DNA of 64,000 nucleotides from Gemmatimonadota bacterium (GCA_003222035.1 QHUS01000048.1:25417-89416), one strand, 5' to 3'; shown: positions 33,175-44,897, numbered from the stretch's first letter. Numbers and translations are program-made. Notes: a model not told the origin generated them from the letters alone.

Positions 33175-33888
33175 ATGGATCTAGCGGGCTCCCGCGCTGT
33201 GGTGACCGGTGCGACGGAGGGGATCGGTCGTGCCACCGCGTTCGCTCTGGGACAGGCCGGCGCCAAGGTCGCCGTCTGCGCCCGCACCGAAGCCAACGTA
33301 CACGCCACCGTCCGCGAGCTGAAAGCCGCGGGGATCGACGCCATCGGCATGCCGTGTGACGTATCCGACCCGGCGTGCGTGGACGCGTTTGCGGCATTCG
33401 TGATCAGCGAGCGCGGGACGCCGCAGGTCCTGGTGAACAACGCCGGGATCGGCCGGTTCAACCCGCTCGTGGATTTGTCATTGGCGGACTGGGACGACAC
33501 GATGGGAGTGAACGTACGCTCGCTGTATCTGGTGACGCGGGCGTTCCTCAAGGGGATGCTGGACGCCGGGACCGGCACCATCGTGAATATCGCCTCGCTC
33601 GCGGGCAAGAACGGCGTGGAGGGCGGAACCGCCTACTGCGCGTCCAAACACGCCGTGCTCGGCTTCTCGAAGGCCCTCATGCTCGAAGTGCGCAAGCGGG
33701 GGGTGCGCGTCGTGGCGGTCTGCCCGGGATCGGTCGCCACCCCGTTCGCGGAGAAGGGGGCGCGGGTGCGCCACAACCGGGATCGGGTGCTCATGGCCGA
33801 AGACGTAGCGCACGCAGTGCTTGCGACGCTGACGGCCTCGGATCGGGCGATGATCTCGGAGCTGGATATTCGGCCGACGAATCCTTAG
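33175..33888 (+). CDS. Short-chain dehydrogenase/reductase
   Basis: The 237-residue SDR has the cofactor motif TGATEGIG (11-18), NNAG at 88-91 and the catalytic set S141, Y154 and K158. An R in CARTEAN suggests NADPH. The C-terminal part is close to classical 3-ketoacyl reductases, but no substrate is implied by context. The ATG at 33175 follows a GATATATTT -10-like sequence in the gap to the divergent protease gene. The stop lies in a bidirectional hairpin. Confidence 0.9.
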   Translation: MDLAGSRAVVTGATEGIGRATAFALGQAGAKVAVCARTEANVHATVRELKAAGIDAIGMPCDVSDPACVDAFAAFVISERGTPQVLVNNAGIGRFNPLVDLSLADWDDTMGVNVRSLYLVTRAFLKGMLDAGTGTIVNIASLAGKNGVEGGTAYCASKHAVLGFSKALMLEVRKRGVRVVAVCPGSVATPFAEKGARVRHNRDRVLMAEDVAHAVLATLTASDRAMISELDIRPTNP

Positions 33889-33923
33889 CAGCGACGTTGC
33901 GTGACGCCTTTGCGAGGCTGCTA
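33886..33923. terminator. Bidirectional hairpin between convergent genes
   Basis: TAGCAGC (33886-33892, including the SDR stop) pairs with GCTGCTA (33917-33923, including the OmpA stop) around a 24-base loop. The stem is built from both stop codons. No T-run follows on either strand, so termination strength is uncertain. Confidence 0.35.
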
Positions 33924-34877
33924 GGGCTGATCTCTCAGTTGAATCCGGTTGTTCTTCGCCCTTCCCTCCGGCGTGTCGTTGCTCACGATCGGTTGATCGG
34001 GTCCGATGCCCACCGTCGTCAGGCGGTTCGCCGCGATGCCCTTGGAAATGAAATAGTCGCGTACCGCGTCCGCCCGTTCCTTGGACAGCCGGATGTTCGC
34101 ATCCCGGCTGCCGACGTTGTCGGTATGCCCTTCGATCAACACGCGCAGATCACCGCGCTCGCGGAGCCTGACGATCGCGCGATCGAGCGGGGCCTGCGCG
34201 CTCAAGGCGAGCTTCGCGGTCCCGGGCAAGAACGTGACGCCCTCGAGGACCAGGGCCGCCGCCACCGGCGCCAAGGCGGGCGATACCGGTTTCGCCTGCG
34301 TAGTGTCCTTCACCGGTGGCGTCGGCGCTTCCTCTTTACGGGGCCCGGCACCGAGCAACAGGCTGACACCGGCCTGGAAGGCGTAGTGCAGGTTCGGGTC
34401 GGCAGCGACCGCCTGGTCGAACATGTAATCCGCCAATGCTTCGCCACGCAACGCGAAGCGGTTGCCCATACGGATCCGCAACCCGGCCACTCCTCCGATC
34501 CCGTTTTCACTCGCGCTCAATCCGTTACTGAAGCTGTTGTACGCATAGCCGCCGCCCAGCACCAGGGCCAGGCGCGACCCCAGCACGACGTTGCCCATGA
34601 ACCGGATGTGCACAGGGACGTGATCCACGTCGGCACTGGTGGCCTTGATCGTGGTGGGGACGAAGCCGCCATCCGCTTCGATCGACCAGTTGTCGGAAAA
34701 GAACCACCCCAGCCGCCCCCCGAACCCCGTGCCATCGTCCAGACCGATGTCGGTGTCGTAGACACTGTAGTGGGCAAACGCGCCAAGCTCGAGCGTCCCA
34801 CGGCGCTGTGCGTGCGCCGGGACGAATGCCCCAGCCATCGTTGCAATGATGAGCACGAAGGGTCGTGTCACAGACAT
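33921..34877 (-). CDS. OmpA-family outer-membrane protein
   Basis: The 318-residue protein has a signal peptide ending near HAQ, an eight-strand barrel (residues about 25-185, with GTLELGAFAHYSVYDTDIGL), a Pro/Ala linker and an OmpA domain from residue 205. The peptidoglycan-binding motif is EGHTDNVGSRDANIRLSKERAD split here for reading; D and R of this motif bind diaminopimelate. It anchors the outer membrane to the wall. It is divergent from a large secreted protein, with a perfect palindrome between them. Confidence 0.9.
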   Translation of the reverse strand: MSVTRPFVLIIATMAGAFVPAHAQRRGTLELGAFAHYSVYDTDIGLDDGTGFGGRLGWFFSDNWSIEADGGFVPTTIKATSADVDHVPVHIRFMGNVVLGSRLALVLGGGYAYNSFSNGLSASENGIGGVAGLRIRMGNRFALRGEALADYMFDQAVAADPNLHYAFQAGVSLLLGAGPRKEEAPTPPVKDTTQAKPVSPALAPVAAALVLEGVTFLPGTAKLALSAQAPLDRAIVRLRERGDLRVLIEGHTDNVGSRDANIRLSKERADAVRDYFISKGIAANRLTTVGIGPDQPIVSNDTPEGRAKNNRIQLRDQP

Positions 34878-34946
34878 GGGCGCTCTCTCCTCTGTTCGGG
34901 GCAGCGTCGCGGAGTCGCACGATGCGCAGGGGGCCGCCAGGCTGGC

Positions 34947-34966
34947 AATACGCCCTTAGGCGTATT
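34947..34966. promoter_or_regulatory. Perfect 20-bp palindrome in divergent promoter region
   Basis: AATACGCC and GGCGTATT flank a CTTA centre. It lies 70 bases upstream of the OmpA start and 40 bases upstream of the GPW-protein start, a good position for a shared operator or a divergent-transcript hairpin. Confidence 0.55.
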
Positions 34967-35005
34967 CCGGCTCCCGCACGCTGAGGCGAGGATTACATTC
35001 GAGCC

Positions 35006-37099
35006 ATGTCCGCATTGACCAGGGCAGTTGCCGGCGGTATGACACCGCTACTGCTGTGCACGTCTGCGCTACGCGCGCAGGACTACAGCTGGCCGCGACA
35101 GATCGCGGTGTCCGCCGGCACCATCGTGCTGTACCAACCCCAGGCCGAGAAGCTCATCGGCAACGAGCTGACCGCGCGGGGAGCCATCGCGCTCAAGGTG
35201 ACCGGCCGAGCCGATCCGATCTTCGGCGCCATGTGGATGACGGCCACGGTCGACGTGGATCGCGACTCCGGGATCGTCTGGCTCACGAATCTCAAGGTCA
35301 CGCGAGTGCGCTGGCCTGACGCAAAGCCGGAGCAGCAGCAGCGGTTCACCCAGTTCGTCGAGTCGGACTTCCCCACCACCGGGTTTCGCACCACCCTCGC
35401 GCGGTTTCAGGCGAGCCTGGCGTCGGCAGAGGCGGAGCGCACCCACACCGAGGGGCTGAAGGCCGACGCGCCGAAGATCGTCTTCGTCGAACAGCTCGCC
35501 GTGCTGCTGCTATACGACGGCGAGCCTCGGACGAAGCCGATCGAGAACACCGGCCTCGCGGTCGTGATCAACACGCCCTTCGGGGTGATAAAGGACACGG
35601 CCAGCGGCACCTACTGGCTGGGAGGGGGCAAAAAGGTCTGGTACTCGGCGACGGATGCCAAGGGCCCGTGGACAGCTGGGGGCACGCCGCCGGACGACAT
35701 CTTGAAGATGGCGCCGGCGGACACCGCGTCAGCGCGAGCAGACACGTCGACCGCGCGGGCAGACACCTCGCCACACCCGCCCCCGCCAGTGATCGTGACC
35801 GCGACGGAACCGACCGAGCTGGTGGTCACGCAAGGTCCACCCAAGTGGCAGACGACCGCCGGCGGCAAGCTGCTCTACGTGGAAAACACCGAGACGCCAT
35901 GGATCCGAGAAACCGAGGGGCAGTATAACTACCTCCTCATCGCGGGACGGTGGTTCCGCAGCTCATCCACCCTGGGGCCGTGGAGCTCCGTCCGGGCAGA
36001 CTCGCTCCCTAAGGCGTTTCAGGACATCCCGGCCGAGTCCCCGATCGGCGGCGTCCGGAGCTCGGTCGCGCTCACCGTGGAAGCCCAAGACGCGCTCCTC
36101 GATCTCGAGATCCCGCAGACGACCGCAGTGCAGCGCAGCAAGGCGACGCTGACGGTGAAGTACGACGGCGAGCCCAAGTTCACCGACATCGCGGGCACGT
36201 CGGTGGCGTACGCCGTCAACACGCAATCGCAGGTGCTACGGGTGGCCGGCGCGTACTTCGCGTGCGACAACGCCGTCTGGTTCAAGTCCTGGAGCCCGCA
36301 GGGGCCTTGGACGGTCGCCGACAGCATCCCCAAGGCCGAGATCGGCAAGATCCCGCCCAGCTCTCCGGTCTACAACCTGACCTTCGTGGATGTGTATGGC
36401 TCGACTCCCGACGTCGTGTATGTGGGTTACACGCCGGGGTATACGGGGTCCTACGCCTACTACGGCGTCCCCGTCTACGGCACGGGCTACTACTATCCGC
36501 CGTACGTGGGCCCGACCGTGTACTACCCGTACCCCGTGACGTACGGCGTGGCCGTGAGCTACAACCCCTATACGGGTTACGGCATGGGTGCAACATGGGC
36601 CACGGGGTTTTTCGCCTTCAGTGTCGGCTTCGCGATCGGTAACAGCCACAATTACTATCCGGCGGGCGGCTACCGCAGCTGTTTCAACTGCACGGTCAAC
36701 GTGAACCGGGGAAACAACAACGTCAACATCGGGAACTCGGCCGGCGGTGGTAACCGGCAGCGGCCCGGGAACAGACCATCACAGCAGCCCGCCAACTCGA
36801 ACTTGTACAATCGTCCGGAGAACAAGGCCCGCACCGCGAACCACGGGAGCCGGGATGCCGCGGCGGGTCAACGCGGGGCCAATCAGACGGCGCGCGGCTC
36901 TAACAACGTGTTCGCCGACCCCAACGGCGGCGTCCATCGCCGCACGCAGAACGGGGGGTGGGAATCGCGCCAGGGCGGCGGCTGGTCGCAGGACCGGTCG
37001 GCCGGCAACCGGGGGATGGAGCGCGAGTATCAGGCGCGACAGCGCAGCTCAACCCGCTCCTCCGGCGGTGCTCGCGGAGGCGGAGGGCGCCGCCGGTAG
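35006..37099 (+). CDS. Large secreted protein with three GPW repeats
   Basis: I do not recognise a characterised family, though such proteins are sometimes labelled carbohydrate-binding family V/XII. The 697-residue protein has a short signal (ending LRAQD). Three similar segments end in GPW at about residues 225, 330 and 434 (KKVWYSATDAKGPWT, RWFRSSSTLGPWS, AVWFKSWSPQGPWT). Residues 455-540 are Tyr/Gly/Pro-rich with a possible membrane strand (ATGFFAFSVGFAIG). The last 150 are Asn/Arg/Gly-rich and probably disordered. It may be an adhesive surface protein. The histidine kinase begins 4 bases after its stop. Confidence 0.76.
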   Translation: MSALTRAVAGGMTPLLLCTSALRAQDYSWPRQIAVSAGTIVLYQPQAEKLIGNELTARGAIALKVTGRADPIFGAMWMTATVDVDRDSGIVWLTNLKVTRVRWPDAKPEQQQRFTQFVESDFPTTGFRTTLARFQASLASAEAERTHTEGLKADAPKIVFVEQLAVLLLYDGEPRTKPIENTGLAVVINTPFGVIKDTASGTYWLGGGKKVWYSATDAKGPWTAGGTPPDDILKMAPADTASARADTSTARADTSPHPPPPVIVTATEPTELVVTQGPPKWQTTAGGKLLYVENTETPWIRETEGQYNYLLIAGRWFRSSSTLGPWSSVRADSLPKAFQDIPAESPIGGVRSSVALTVEAQDALLDLEIPQTTAVQRSKATLTVKYDGEPKFTDIAGTSVAYAVNTQSQVLRVAGAYFACDNAVWFKSWSPQGPWTVADSIPKAEIGKIPPSSPVYNLTFVDVYGSTPDVVYVGYTPGYTGSYAYYGVPVYGTGYYYPPYVGPTVYYPYPVTYGVAVSYNPYTGYGMGATWATGFFAFSVGFAIGNSHNYYPAGGYRSCFNCTVNVNRGNNNVNIGNSAGGGNRQRPGNRPSQQPANSNLYNRPENKARTANHGSRDAAAGQRGANQTARGSNNVFADPNGGVHRRTQNGGWESRQGGGWSQDRSAGNRGMEREYQARQRSSTRSSGGARGGGGRRR

Positions 37100-37103
37100 A
37101 GTC

Positions 37104-39029
37104 ATGCTTGACCCCATTCGGAGGCTACTAGCGGAAGCCGGCAAGGCCAAGCAGACCCGGGCCTTCTGGCAGGCGGCAACCGACATCCTGAGCGAGTGGG
37201 CCGGCGGCGCCCGGGTCCACCTCAGCTACAAGGGCCTGAACGAGTCGGGCAGTATCGAGGCCGGCACCCCCGGCAAGGACGGTGAGACGTTCCTCACCGA
37301 CTATCATGACGCCGAGGGACGGCATGTCAGCGCGCGCTTCGAGGGACTTCCCGCCGGGACCCCCGGCGACGTGCTGCGCTCGGGCGTCGAGATCGCGACG
37401 CACCTCGCGGTCATGGTGGCGCGACGCAGCGGGCTCGAGCGTGAGCGCCGGCTCGGCACCTTTCTGGTCGAGCTCTCGCGCTGGCTCCTGGCGGCGCCCG
37501 AGCGCGAGCTGCTGTTGCGCTACACCCTGCAAAGCGTCACGAGTCTGGTCGACGCGCAGGGCGCCTACGTCGTGCTGCGCGCCGCGGACCAGGGTATGCT
37601 CCGAGTCGCGTCGACGGTCGGACAATGCGCCGAGTTCGATGTCGCCGAGATCCCTATCGACGCGAGCGTGACGGGCCGCGTCATCCAGACGGGCGAGCCA
37701 CTCCTGACCGATAACATCCTGAAGGAGGCCGGTGCCCGGAGCGACCTTTCGCCCTCCGGAACGGCGCGCGCGGCCATGATCGCCCCGCTACGCACATCGA
37801 GCGGGGTCGCTGGAGCCGTCGGCGTCGTGCGCTACGTGAGGCCCGGCTCGGAGGAGCCACCCCCCTTCACCCTGCTCGAGCTCCAATATCTCACCGCGGT
37901 GGCGGCCTACATCGCGGGGGGACTCGAGTTGTCGGAGGCCGTCAGCGGCGCCCGCGCCGCCGCCGAGCGAGCGCATGCCATGGTAGATGGGAGCCCCCTG
38001 CCGATGGCACTGGTGGATCGGAGCGGCCGTGTGCAGCAGCTGAACCAGGCGGCGTGCCGGCTGCTTGGGATCGCCTTCGAAGGGCAGGCGCTCGGGACCC
38101 ACCTCGAGGCACTCGGCCTGTCGCCCAGCGAAATGTCGCTGCACCTGGTCCTCGCCCGGCCCCGCGACGGCCACCCGTGGCACGGTCGGGTGCTCGTGAC
38201 GCAGCCGTCCGGCGACCGGCGTATCTGCGACTGCACGATCACCGGCTTGTCGGGCGTCGGACCGGACAGCCTGCTGGTGGCCCTGTACGACCGGACCGAT
38301 GAGCTGCGCGCCCAGCGCGAGCTGATCGCGCGCGAGAAGCTCGCGACCGTCGGCGAGATCGCGAGCGGCGTGGCGCACGAGGTGAACAACCCGCTCGCGG
38401 CCATTCGCATGGAGGCGGAGCTGCTCGGCCGCGCCAGCAAGGACCCCGAAACGACCACCACGGCGGCGACCATAACGCGCGAGGTGGACCGCGCCGCGCG
38501 CATCGTCCGCAGCCTGCTCCGCTTGGCGCGCCGCGCCGACACCACCCCGACTCGCGTGCAGGTGAACGACCTGGTGCACGACGTGGCGGAGATCCGCCAA
38601 CGTGTCCTGCGCGCCGAAAGCATCGAGTTTCGCACCTCGCTCGACCATGCCGCGCCCCCCGTCCTGGGGCTGGGGCAGGAGCTGCAGCAGGTGGTCATCA
38701 ATCTCGTGACCAACGCGGAGTACGTCGTGCGTGGCCGGAAGCCCGCCATCATCCAGCTGCGCACGCTGGCGCGCGAGGGATGGGTCCGGCTGACCGTCGA
38801 CGACTCGGGACCCGGAGTTCCCCGGGAGATCCGCGGCCGGATCTTCGATCCGTTCTTCACGACCAAGAGCCCCGACGAAGGCACGGGCCTGGGCCTTGCC
38901 ATCTGCCAGCGGGTGGTGACCGAGGTCGGAGGGAAGATCTGGCTGGAGGACTCGGACCTCGGGGGCGCGAGGTTCGTGGTCGAGCTGCCGGCAGCGCCGG
39001 AGCCCGTAGAGGCGTCGACGATCGGCTGA
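37104..39029 (+). CDS. GAF-PAS sensor histidine kinase
   Basis: The 641-residue kinase has a GAF domain (about 125-270), a PAS domain (about 290-400), HisKA and HATPase. The phospho-histidine is H425 in GVAHEVNNPLAAI. ATP-lid motifs include VINLVTNAEYV, DDSGPGVPREIRGRIFDPFF split here, and GTGLGLAICQRVV. No membrane helix is seen, so it should sense a cytoplasmic or small-molecule signal through GAF/PAS. The ATG at 37104 has only 4 bases to the previous stop, linking it to the surface protein gene. No response regulator follows; the orphan receivers elsewhere in the window are candidates. Confidence 0.9.
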   Translation: MLDPIRRLLAEAGKAKQTRAFWQAATDILSEWAGGARVHLSYKGLNESGSIEAGTPGKDGETFLTDYHDAEGRHVSARFEGLPAGTPGDVLRSGVEIATHLAVMVARRSGLERERRLGTFLVELSRWLLAAPERELLLRYTLQSVTSLVDAQGAYVVLRAADQGMLRVASTVGQCAEFDVAEIPIDASVTGRVIQTGEPLLTDNILKEAGARSDLSPSGTARAAMIAPLRTSSGVAGAVGVVRYVRPGSEEPPPFTLLELQYLTAVAAYIAGGLELSEAVSGARAAAERAHAMVDGSPLPMALVDRSGRVQQLNQAACRLLGIAFEGQALGTHLEALGLSPSEMSLHLVLARPRDGHPWHGRVLVTQPSGDRRICDCTITGLSGVGPDSLLVALYDRTDELRAQRELIAREKLATVGEIASGVAHEVNNPLAAIRMEAELLGRASKDPETTTTAATITREVDRAARIVRSLLRLARRADTTPTRVQVNDLVHDVAEIRQRVLRAESIEFRTSLDHAAPPVLGLGQELQQVVINLVTNAEYVVRGRKPAIIQLRTLAREGWVRLTVDDSGPGVPREIRGRIFDPFFTTKSPDEGTGLGLAICQRVVTEVGGKIWLEDSDLGGARFVVELPAAPEPVEASTIG

Positions 39030-39038
39030 GCCGACCGG

Positions 39039-39404
39039 TCAGTGCTCGAGGATGCGCGTGCGATACAGGGACAGCACGACCAGACCCGACCCGCCGAGCG
39101 CGAAGAGCAGCGCCGTGAGCCGCCAATCGAACGCGAAGCGCGTCGCGCCGATGACCGCGGCGACCAGCCAGGCGGCGCTCGCGAGATAGCCCAGGACCAC
39201 GACTTCCTTGCGGGCCATCAGGATGCCGAACACGTAGCCCCAGCTGAAGCCGCACACGGCGAGGAACATCACGCCGTGCGGAATCTTGCTCGGGTCGATG
39301 AGGTTGAGGCCACCGGCGAAGAAGCAGAACAGTCCAAGCACGGTGTAGCTCGCGAGGTGCAGGGCGAGCGGAAGGGGGACGGTGCCCATGCGGTTGAAAG
39401 TCAT
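39039..39404 (-). CDS. Small four-helix membrane protein
   Basis: I do not recognise a family. The 121-residue protein has four hydrophobic segments (LHLASYTVLGLFCFFAGGL, then FLAVCGFSWGYVFGILMA, LGYLASAAWLVAAVIG and LTALLFALGGSGLVVLSLY). A short basic end follows. It lies between the convergent kinase and a heptad repeat element and has no clear partner. Confidence 0.65.
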   Translation of the reverse strand: MTFNRMGTVPLPLALHLASYTVLGLFCFFAGGLNLIDPSKIPHGVMFLAVCGFSWGYVFGILMARKEVVVLGYLASAAWLVAAVIGATRFAFDWRLTALLFALGGSGLVVLSLYRTRILEH

Positions 39405-39420
39405 AGTGGAGAAAAATATG

Positions 39421-39490
39421 GTACTGGGTACTGGGTGCTAGGTGTTGGCTCGTCTCCCTCTAACGCCCGGCAACCAGTACTTAGTGCCGC
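39421..39490. repeat. Inverted pair of GTACTGG heptad repeats
   Basis: Four 7-bp units read GTACTGG, GTACTGG, GTGCTAG and GTGTTGG (39421-39448). About 20 bases on, at 39469-39490, the opposite strand carries related units (AGTACTG, GTTGCCG). Together they could form a stem between the membrane gene start and the GNAT gene. Confidence 0.55.
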
Positions 39491-39505
39491 CTTAGATTCC
39501 CCGCC

Positions 39506-40012
39506 ATGCAGGCCACGCGCACGTACCTGCAGCTCTCGAGCCCCGGCCAGTTCCAGCCGGCGTTCGGCGATTTTCCGGATATCGCCATCGAGCACGTGCC
39601 CCAGCCGGCGCCCGAACTGTACCGGGAGTGCTACCGCACGGTGGGCGAGGCATATCACTGGCGCGACCGGTGGGAGTGGACCGACCAGCAGATCCGCGCG
39701 CACCTGGCCCAACCGGAGATCACGCTTCACGTCGCCCGGCACCGGAACGGGGGCCCGCTGGCCGGATGGTACGAGCTGCGGCGCGTGCCCGAAGACCACT
39801 CGGTCGAGATCGCCTACTTCGGGCTGTCCCCCGGGGCGATCGGTCGCGGGCTGGGCAAGCACCTGCTCTCGTGCGCCGTGCGCGACGCCTGGGCCTTGGC
39901 ACCGGCGCGCGTGTGGCTCCACACCTGCACCCTCGATCATCCGCACGCGCTGCCCAACTACCGAAAGCGGGGGTTCGTCGCGTACAAGACCGAACACTAT
40001 GAAGTGACGTGA
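39506..40012 (+). CDS. GNAT-family N-acetyltransferase
   Basis: The 168-residue protein has the GNAT core: VEIAYFGLSPGAIGRGLGKHLL gives beta-4 and the acetyl-CoA loop (RGLGKHLL) near residues 113-120, and NYRKRGFVAYKTEH is the usual late motif. The N-terminal 45 residues are extra. The acceptor cannot be read. It starts just after the repeat element and lies upstream of a small membrane protein and aconitase. Confidence 0.85.
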   Translation: MQATRTYLQLSSPGQFQPAFGDFPDIAIEHVPQPAPELYRECYRTVGEAYHWRDRWEWTDQQIRAHLAQPEITLHVARHRNGGPLAGWYELRRVPEDHSVEIAYFGLSPGAIGRGLGKHLLSCAVRDAWALAPARVWLHTCTLDHPHALPNYRKRGFVAYKTEHYEVT

Positions 40013-40030
40013 GGCTGTTAGATTTCCCTC

Positions 40031-40419
40031 GTGACCTTCCCCCCGCCGCACTTCACGCTCTCGCGGACGCACAAGCTGATCATCGCGGCCGTGTTGATCG
40101 TGCCGGTCGTCGGGTTCGGCCTGTACACCTGGGGGGCGCTCACCTGGAGCTACTCCAAGGGGGAGCGCGCCGGCTACGTCCAGAAGTTCTCGAAGAAAGG
40201 GTGGATCTGTAAGACCTGGGAGGGTGAGTTGGCCCTGGTATCGATACCAGGAACGATGTCGGAGAAGTTCTTGTTCACGGTACGAAACGACTCCATCGCG
40301 GCGCGCGTGAACGAGACCATGGGCAAACGGGTCGCGCTCGTGTACCACCAGCACGTGGGCATCCCGACGAGCTGCTTCGGTGACACGCAGTACTTCGTGG
40401 TGGGTGTAAAGAGCGTGGA

Positions 40420-40423
<4 letters not shown>
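40031..40423 (+). CDS. Small single-pass membrane protein
   Basis: This 130-residue protein has one N-terminal membrane segment (LIIAAVLIVPVVGFGLYTWG). A soluble part follows with three cysteines and an ALVSIPGTMSEKFLFTVR motif. Similar small proteins accompany house-keeping genes in related genomes, but I know no function. The GTG start is 18 bases after the GNAT stop and the end overlaps acnA by ATGA, so it is co-translated with aconitase. Confidence 0.65.
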
Positions 40424-43188
<2,765 letters not shown>

Positions 43189-43203
<15 letters not shown>

Positions 43204-43683
43204 GCCGCCGATCGCCCGGACCCGCGCTTCGAGCGCCAGTCCGTCGAGCTTCTCGAGCGGCAGCGCCAGCAACAGATCGATCCGCCGGCTGAGCAGGACG
43301 AACGCGTCGCGAAACGCCCGCCGCTTCACCGCGTCGTCGCCTCGGACCTCCGCTGGATCGGGCATGCCCCAATGAGCCAACACCGGCTGACCCGGAAATA
43401 TTGGGCACGACTCCTTGGCACGGTCGCATACCGTGATCACGCAGTCCCACGGCTCGCGCTCCAAGCTATCGACCGACCGGGGCGGATGACCTGCCCACGG
43501 GACTCCGTGGTCACGCAGGGTGTCGATCGCGTACGGATTGACCTGCGCAGCTGGGTGGGATCCCGCGCTTTCGGCGTGGAACCGCCCCCCGCTCTTCGCG
43601 TTGAGCAACGCCTCCGCCATCTGGCTCCGGGCGGAGTTGCCCGTGCACAGGAAGAGCAGGCGAACCGGACGCGGCTTTTTCAC
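43189..43683 (-). CDS. arsC: Arsenate reductase, low-molecular-weight phosphatase type
   Basis: The 164-residue protein has the LMW-PTP signature C13-TGNSA-R19 (CX5R) and a late MPDPAEV acid loop. This is the thioredoxin-coupled ArsC fold, reducing arsenate to arsenite. The usual later Cys pair is seen only partly (C at ITVCDRAKESCP). The GTG at 43683 overlaps the arsM stop by four bases; an upstream in-frame ATG at 43722 would lie deep in arsM. Adjacent arsM and arsR make arsenic the clear context. Confidence 0.9.
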
Positions 43684-44480
43684 ACCGGCTTGGTTGCGCG
43701 GATGAACGCGCCCATCACGCAACCGCTCACCTCACGTGCCAGGACCTCGGCATCGAGTCCGGCGCCTTCGAGAAACGCGCGCGCGTCCTCGAACTGATAG
43801 ATCCGGGTCGGCTCGATGCCCACATTCTTGAAGCCGTTCGCCTGGAGCAGCGCGGTGAACTCGTCTTCGGTGAGAGCTCCTGCCACGCACCCGACCCACA
43901 ACTCCATGTTGCGACGGACCGCGACCGGAAGCTCGCCCCGGACGACGACGTCCGACACCGCGAACCGACCTCCTGGCTTCAGGACGCGGTACGCCTCTGC
44001 GAGCACCTTCCGCTTGTCGGCGGCGAGGTTGATCACGCAGTTCGAGATGATGACGTCGACCGAGGCGTCCGGGAGCGGAATCCGCTCGATGTCCCCTTTC
44101 AGGAACTCGACGTTGGAAACGCCCGCCTTGCGCTGGTTCTCGCGCGCCAGAGCCAGCATCTCGTCGGTCATGTCCAGGCCATAGGCCTTCCCGGTGGGTC
44201 CCACGCGCCGCGCCGAAAGCAGGACATCGATCCCGCCGCCGGAGCCGAGGTCGAGCACCACCTCCCCCTCATGGAGCTCCGCCAGGGCCGTGGGATTGCC
44301 GCAGCCGAGTGATGCCAGGACCGCGCCTTCAGGGAGGACGGCGGTTTCCGTGGCGTCGTACAGCTTGGAGCTGATCGGATCGCAGCCGCAGCCGCAGCCG
44401 CCACGTTCGCCCCCCAGGACTTGCAGCGCTGCCTCGCCGTATTTCTGCTTGACCGTCTCCTTGATCTGTTCACCGCTCAT
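43680..44480 (-). CDS. arsM: Arsenite S-adenosylmethionine methyltransferase
   Basis: The 266-residue enzyme methylates arsenite to less toxic volatile forms. The three conserved As-binding cysteines are C60 (SLGCGNP), C148 (SNCVINL) and C198 (GCVAGAL). The SAM motif is [23 protein letters not shown] run near residue 29-33 adds a metal-binding start. The ATG at 44480 has GGAG 9 bases upstream. An ArsR-type operator lies 17-32 bases upstream of its start, so arsM has its own control. It overlaps arsC. Confidence 0.92.
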   Translation of the reverse strand: MSGEQIKETVKQKYGEAALQVLGGERGGCGCGCDPISSKLYDATETAVLPEGAVLASLGCGNPTALAELHEGEVVLDLGSGGGIDVLLSARRVGPTGKAYGLDMTDEMLALARENQRKAGVSNVEFLKGDIERIPLPDASVDVIISNCVINLAADKRKVLAEAYRVLKPGGRFAVSDVVVRGELPVAVRRNMELWVGCVAGALTEDEFTALLQANGFKNVGIEPTRIYQFEDARAFLEGAGLDAEVLAREVSGCVMGAFIRATKPV

Positions 44481-44496
44481 GATCTCGTTCTCCCTT

Positions 44497-44512
44497 ATCA
44501 ACGAATCTTGAT
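44497..44512. promoter_or_regulatory. ArsR operator in front of arsM
   Basis: ATCAA-CGAATC-TTGAT is a perfect 5-bp inverted repeat with a 6-base centre, the usual ArsR/SmtB pattern. An identical arm pair lies in front of arsR. It sits between the arsR stop and the arsM start. Confidence 0.62.
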
Positions 44513-44533
44513 GTGTTAGCGACAAAAAAAGGC

Positions 44534-44860
44534 CTAACTGCAGCATGCCCGTTCGCAGCTCCCGGCGTGCTTCCCCGGCTTCACGGCGGATGCGAACTCG
44601 GCGATTTCGTCGAGGGCCGCGCGATTCACCGTGTAATAGACCCAGCGGCCCTCGCGCCTGTCGGTCACGAGCCCGGCATCCTTCAAAGTCTTTAGATGAA
44701 ACGACAGGCGCGACTGGGCGGCGCCGAGCACGTCCTGCAGCTCGCACACGCAACGCTCGCCGTGCGACAAGAGCCGCACGATCTCGAGTCGTGTCTCGTC
44801 CGAGAGCGCGTGGAACCAGCGGGCTGCCAGCCGATTGTCGGGAAGGGTGGCCGTGGACAT
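44534..44860 (-). CDS. arsR: ArsR-family arsenic-responsive repressor
   Basis: The 108-residue winged helix has the metal site ERCVCEL (C37, C39), the alpha-3 pair of ArsR that binds As(III), and a recognition helix AAQSRLSFHLKTLKDAG. Four more cysteines lie near the end (CERACC), as in some ArsR proteins with a third ligand. The ATG at 44860 follows a palindromic operator; a GTG two codons upstream is possible. It should repress itself and arsM/arsC until arsenite binds. Confidence 0.9.
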   Translation of the reverse strand: MSTATLPDNRLAARWFHALSDETRLEIVRLLSHGERCVCELQDVLGAAQSRLSFHLKTLKDAGLVTDRREGRWVYYTVNRAALDEIAEFASAVKPGKHAGSCERACCS

Positions 44861-44871
44861 GACCACAATAT

Positions 44872-44887
44872 ATCAAGATACGTTGAT
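44872..44887. promoter_or_regulatory. ArsR operator in front of arsR
   Basis: ATCAA-GATACG-TTGAT has the same 5-bp arms and 6-base spacing as the site before arsM. It ends 12 bases upstream of the arsR start, right for autorepression. Confidence 0.66.
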
Positions 44888-44897
44888 GCGTCAAGCA

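Noticed and set aside
39421..39490. Transposon ends or insertion sequence
   Set aside because: The inverted repeats are made of short tandem units, with no transposase and no target duplication seen.
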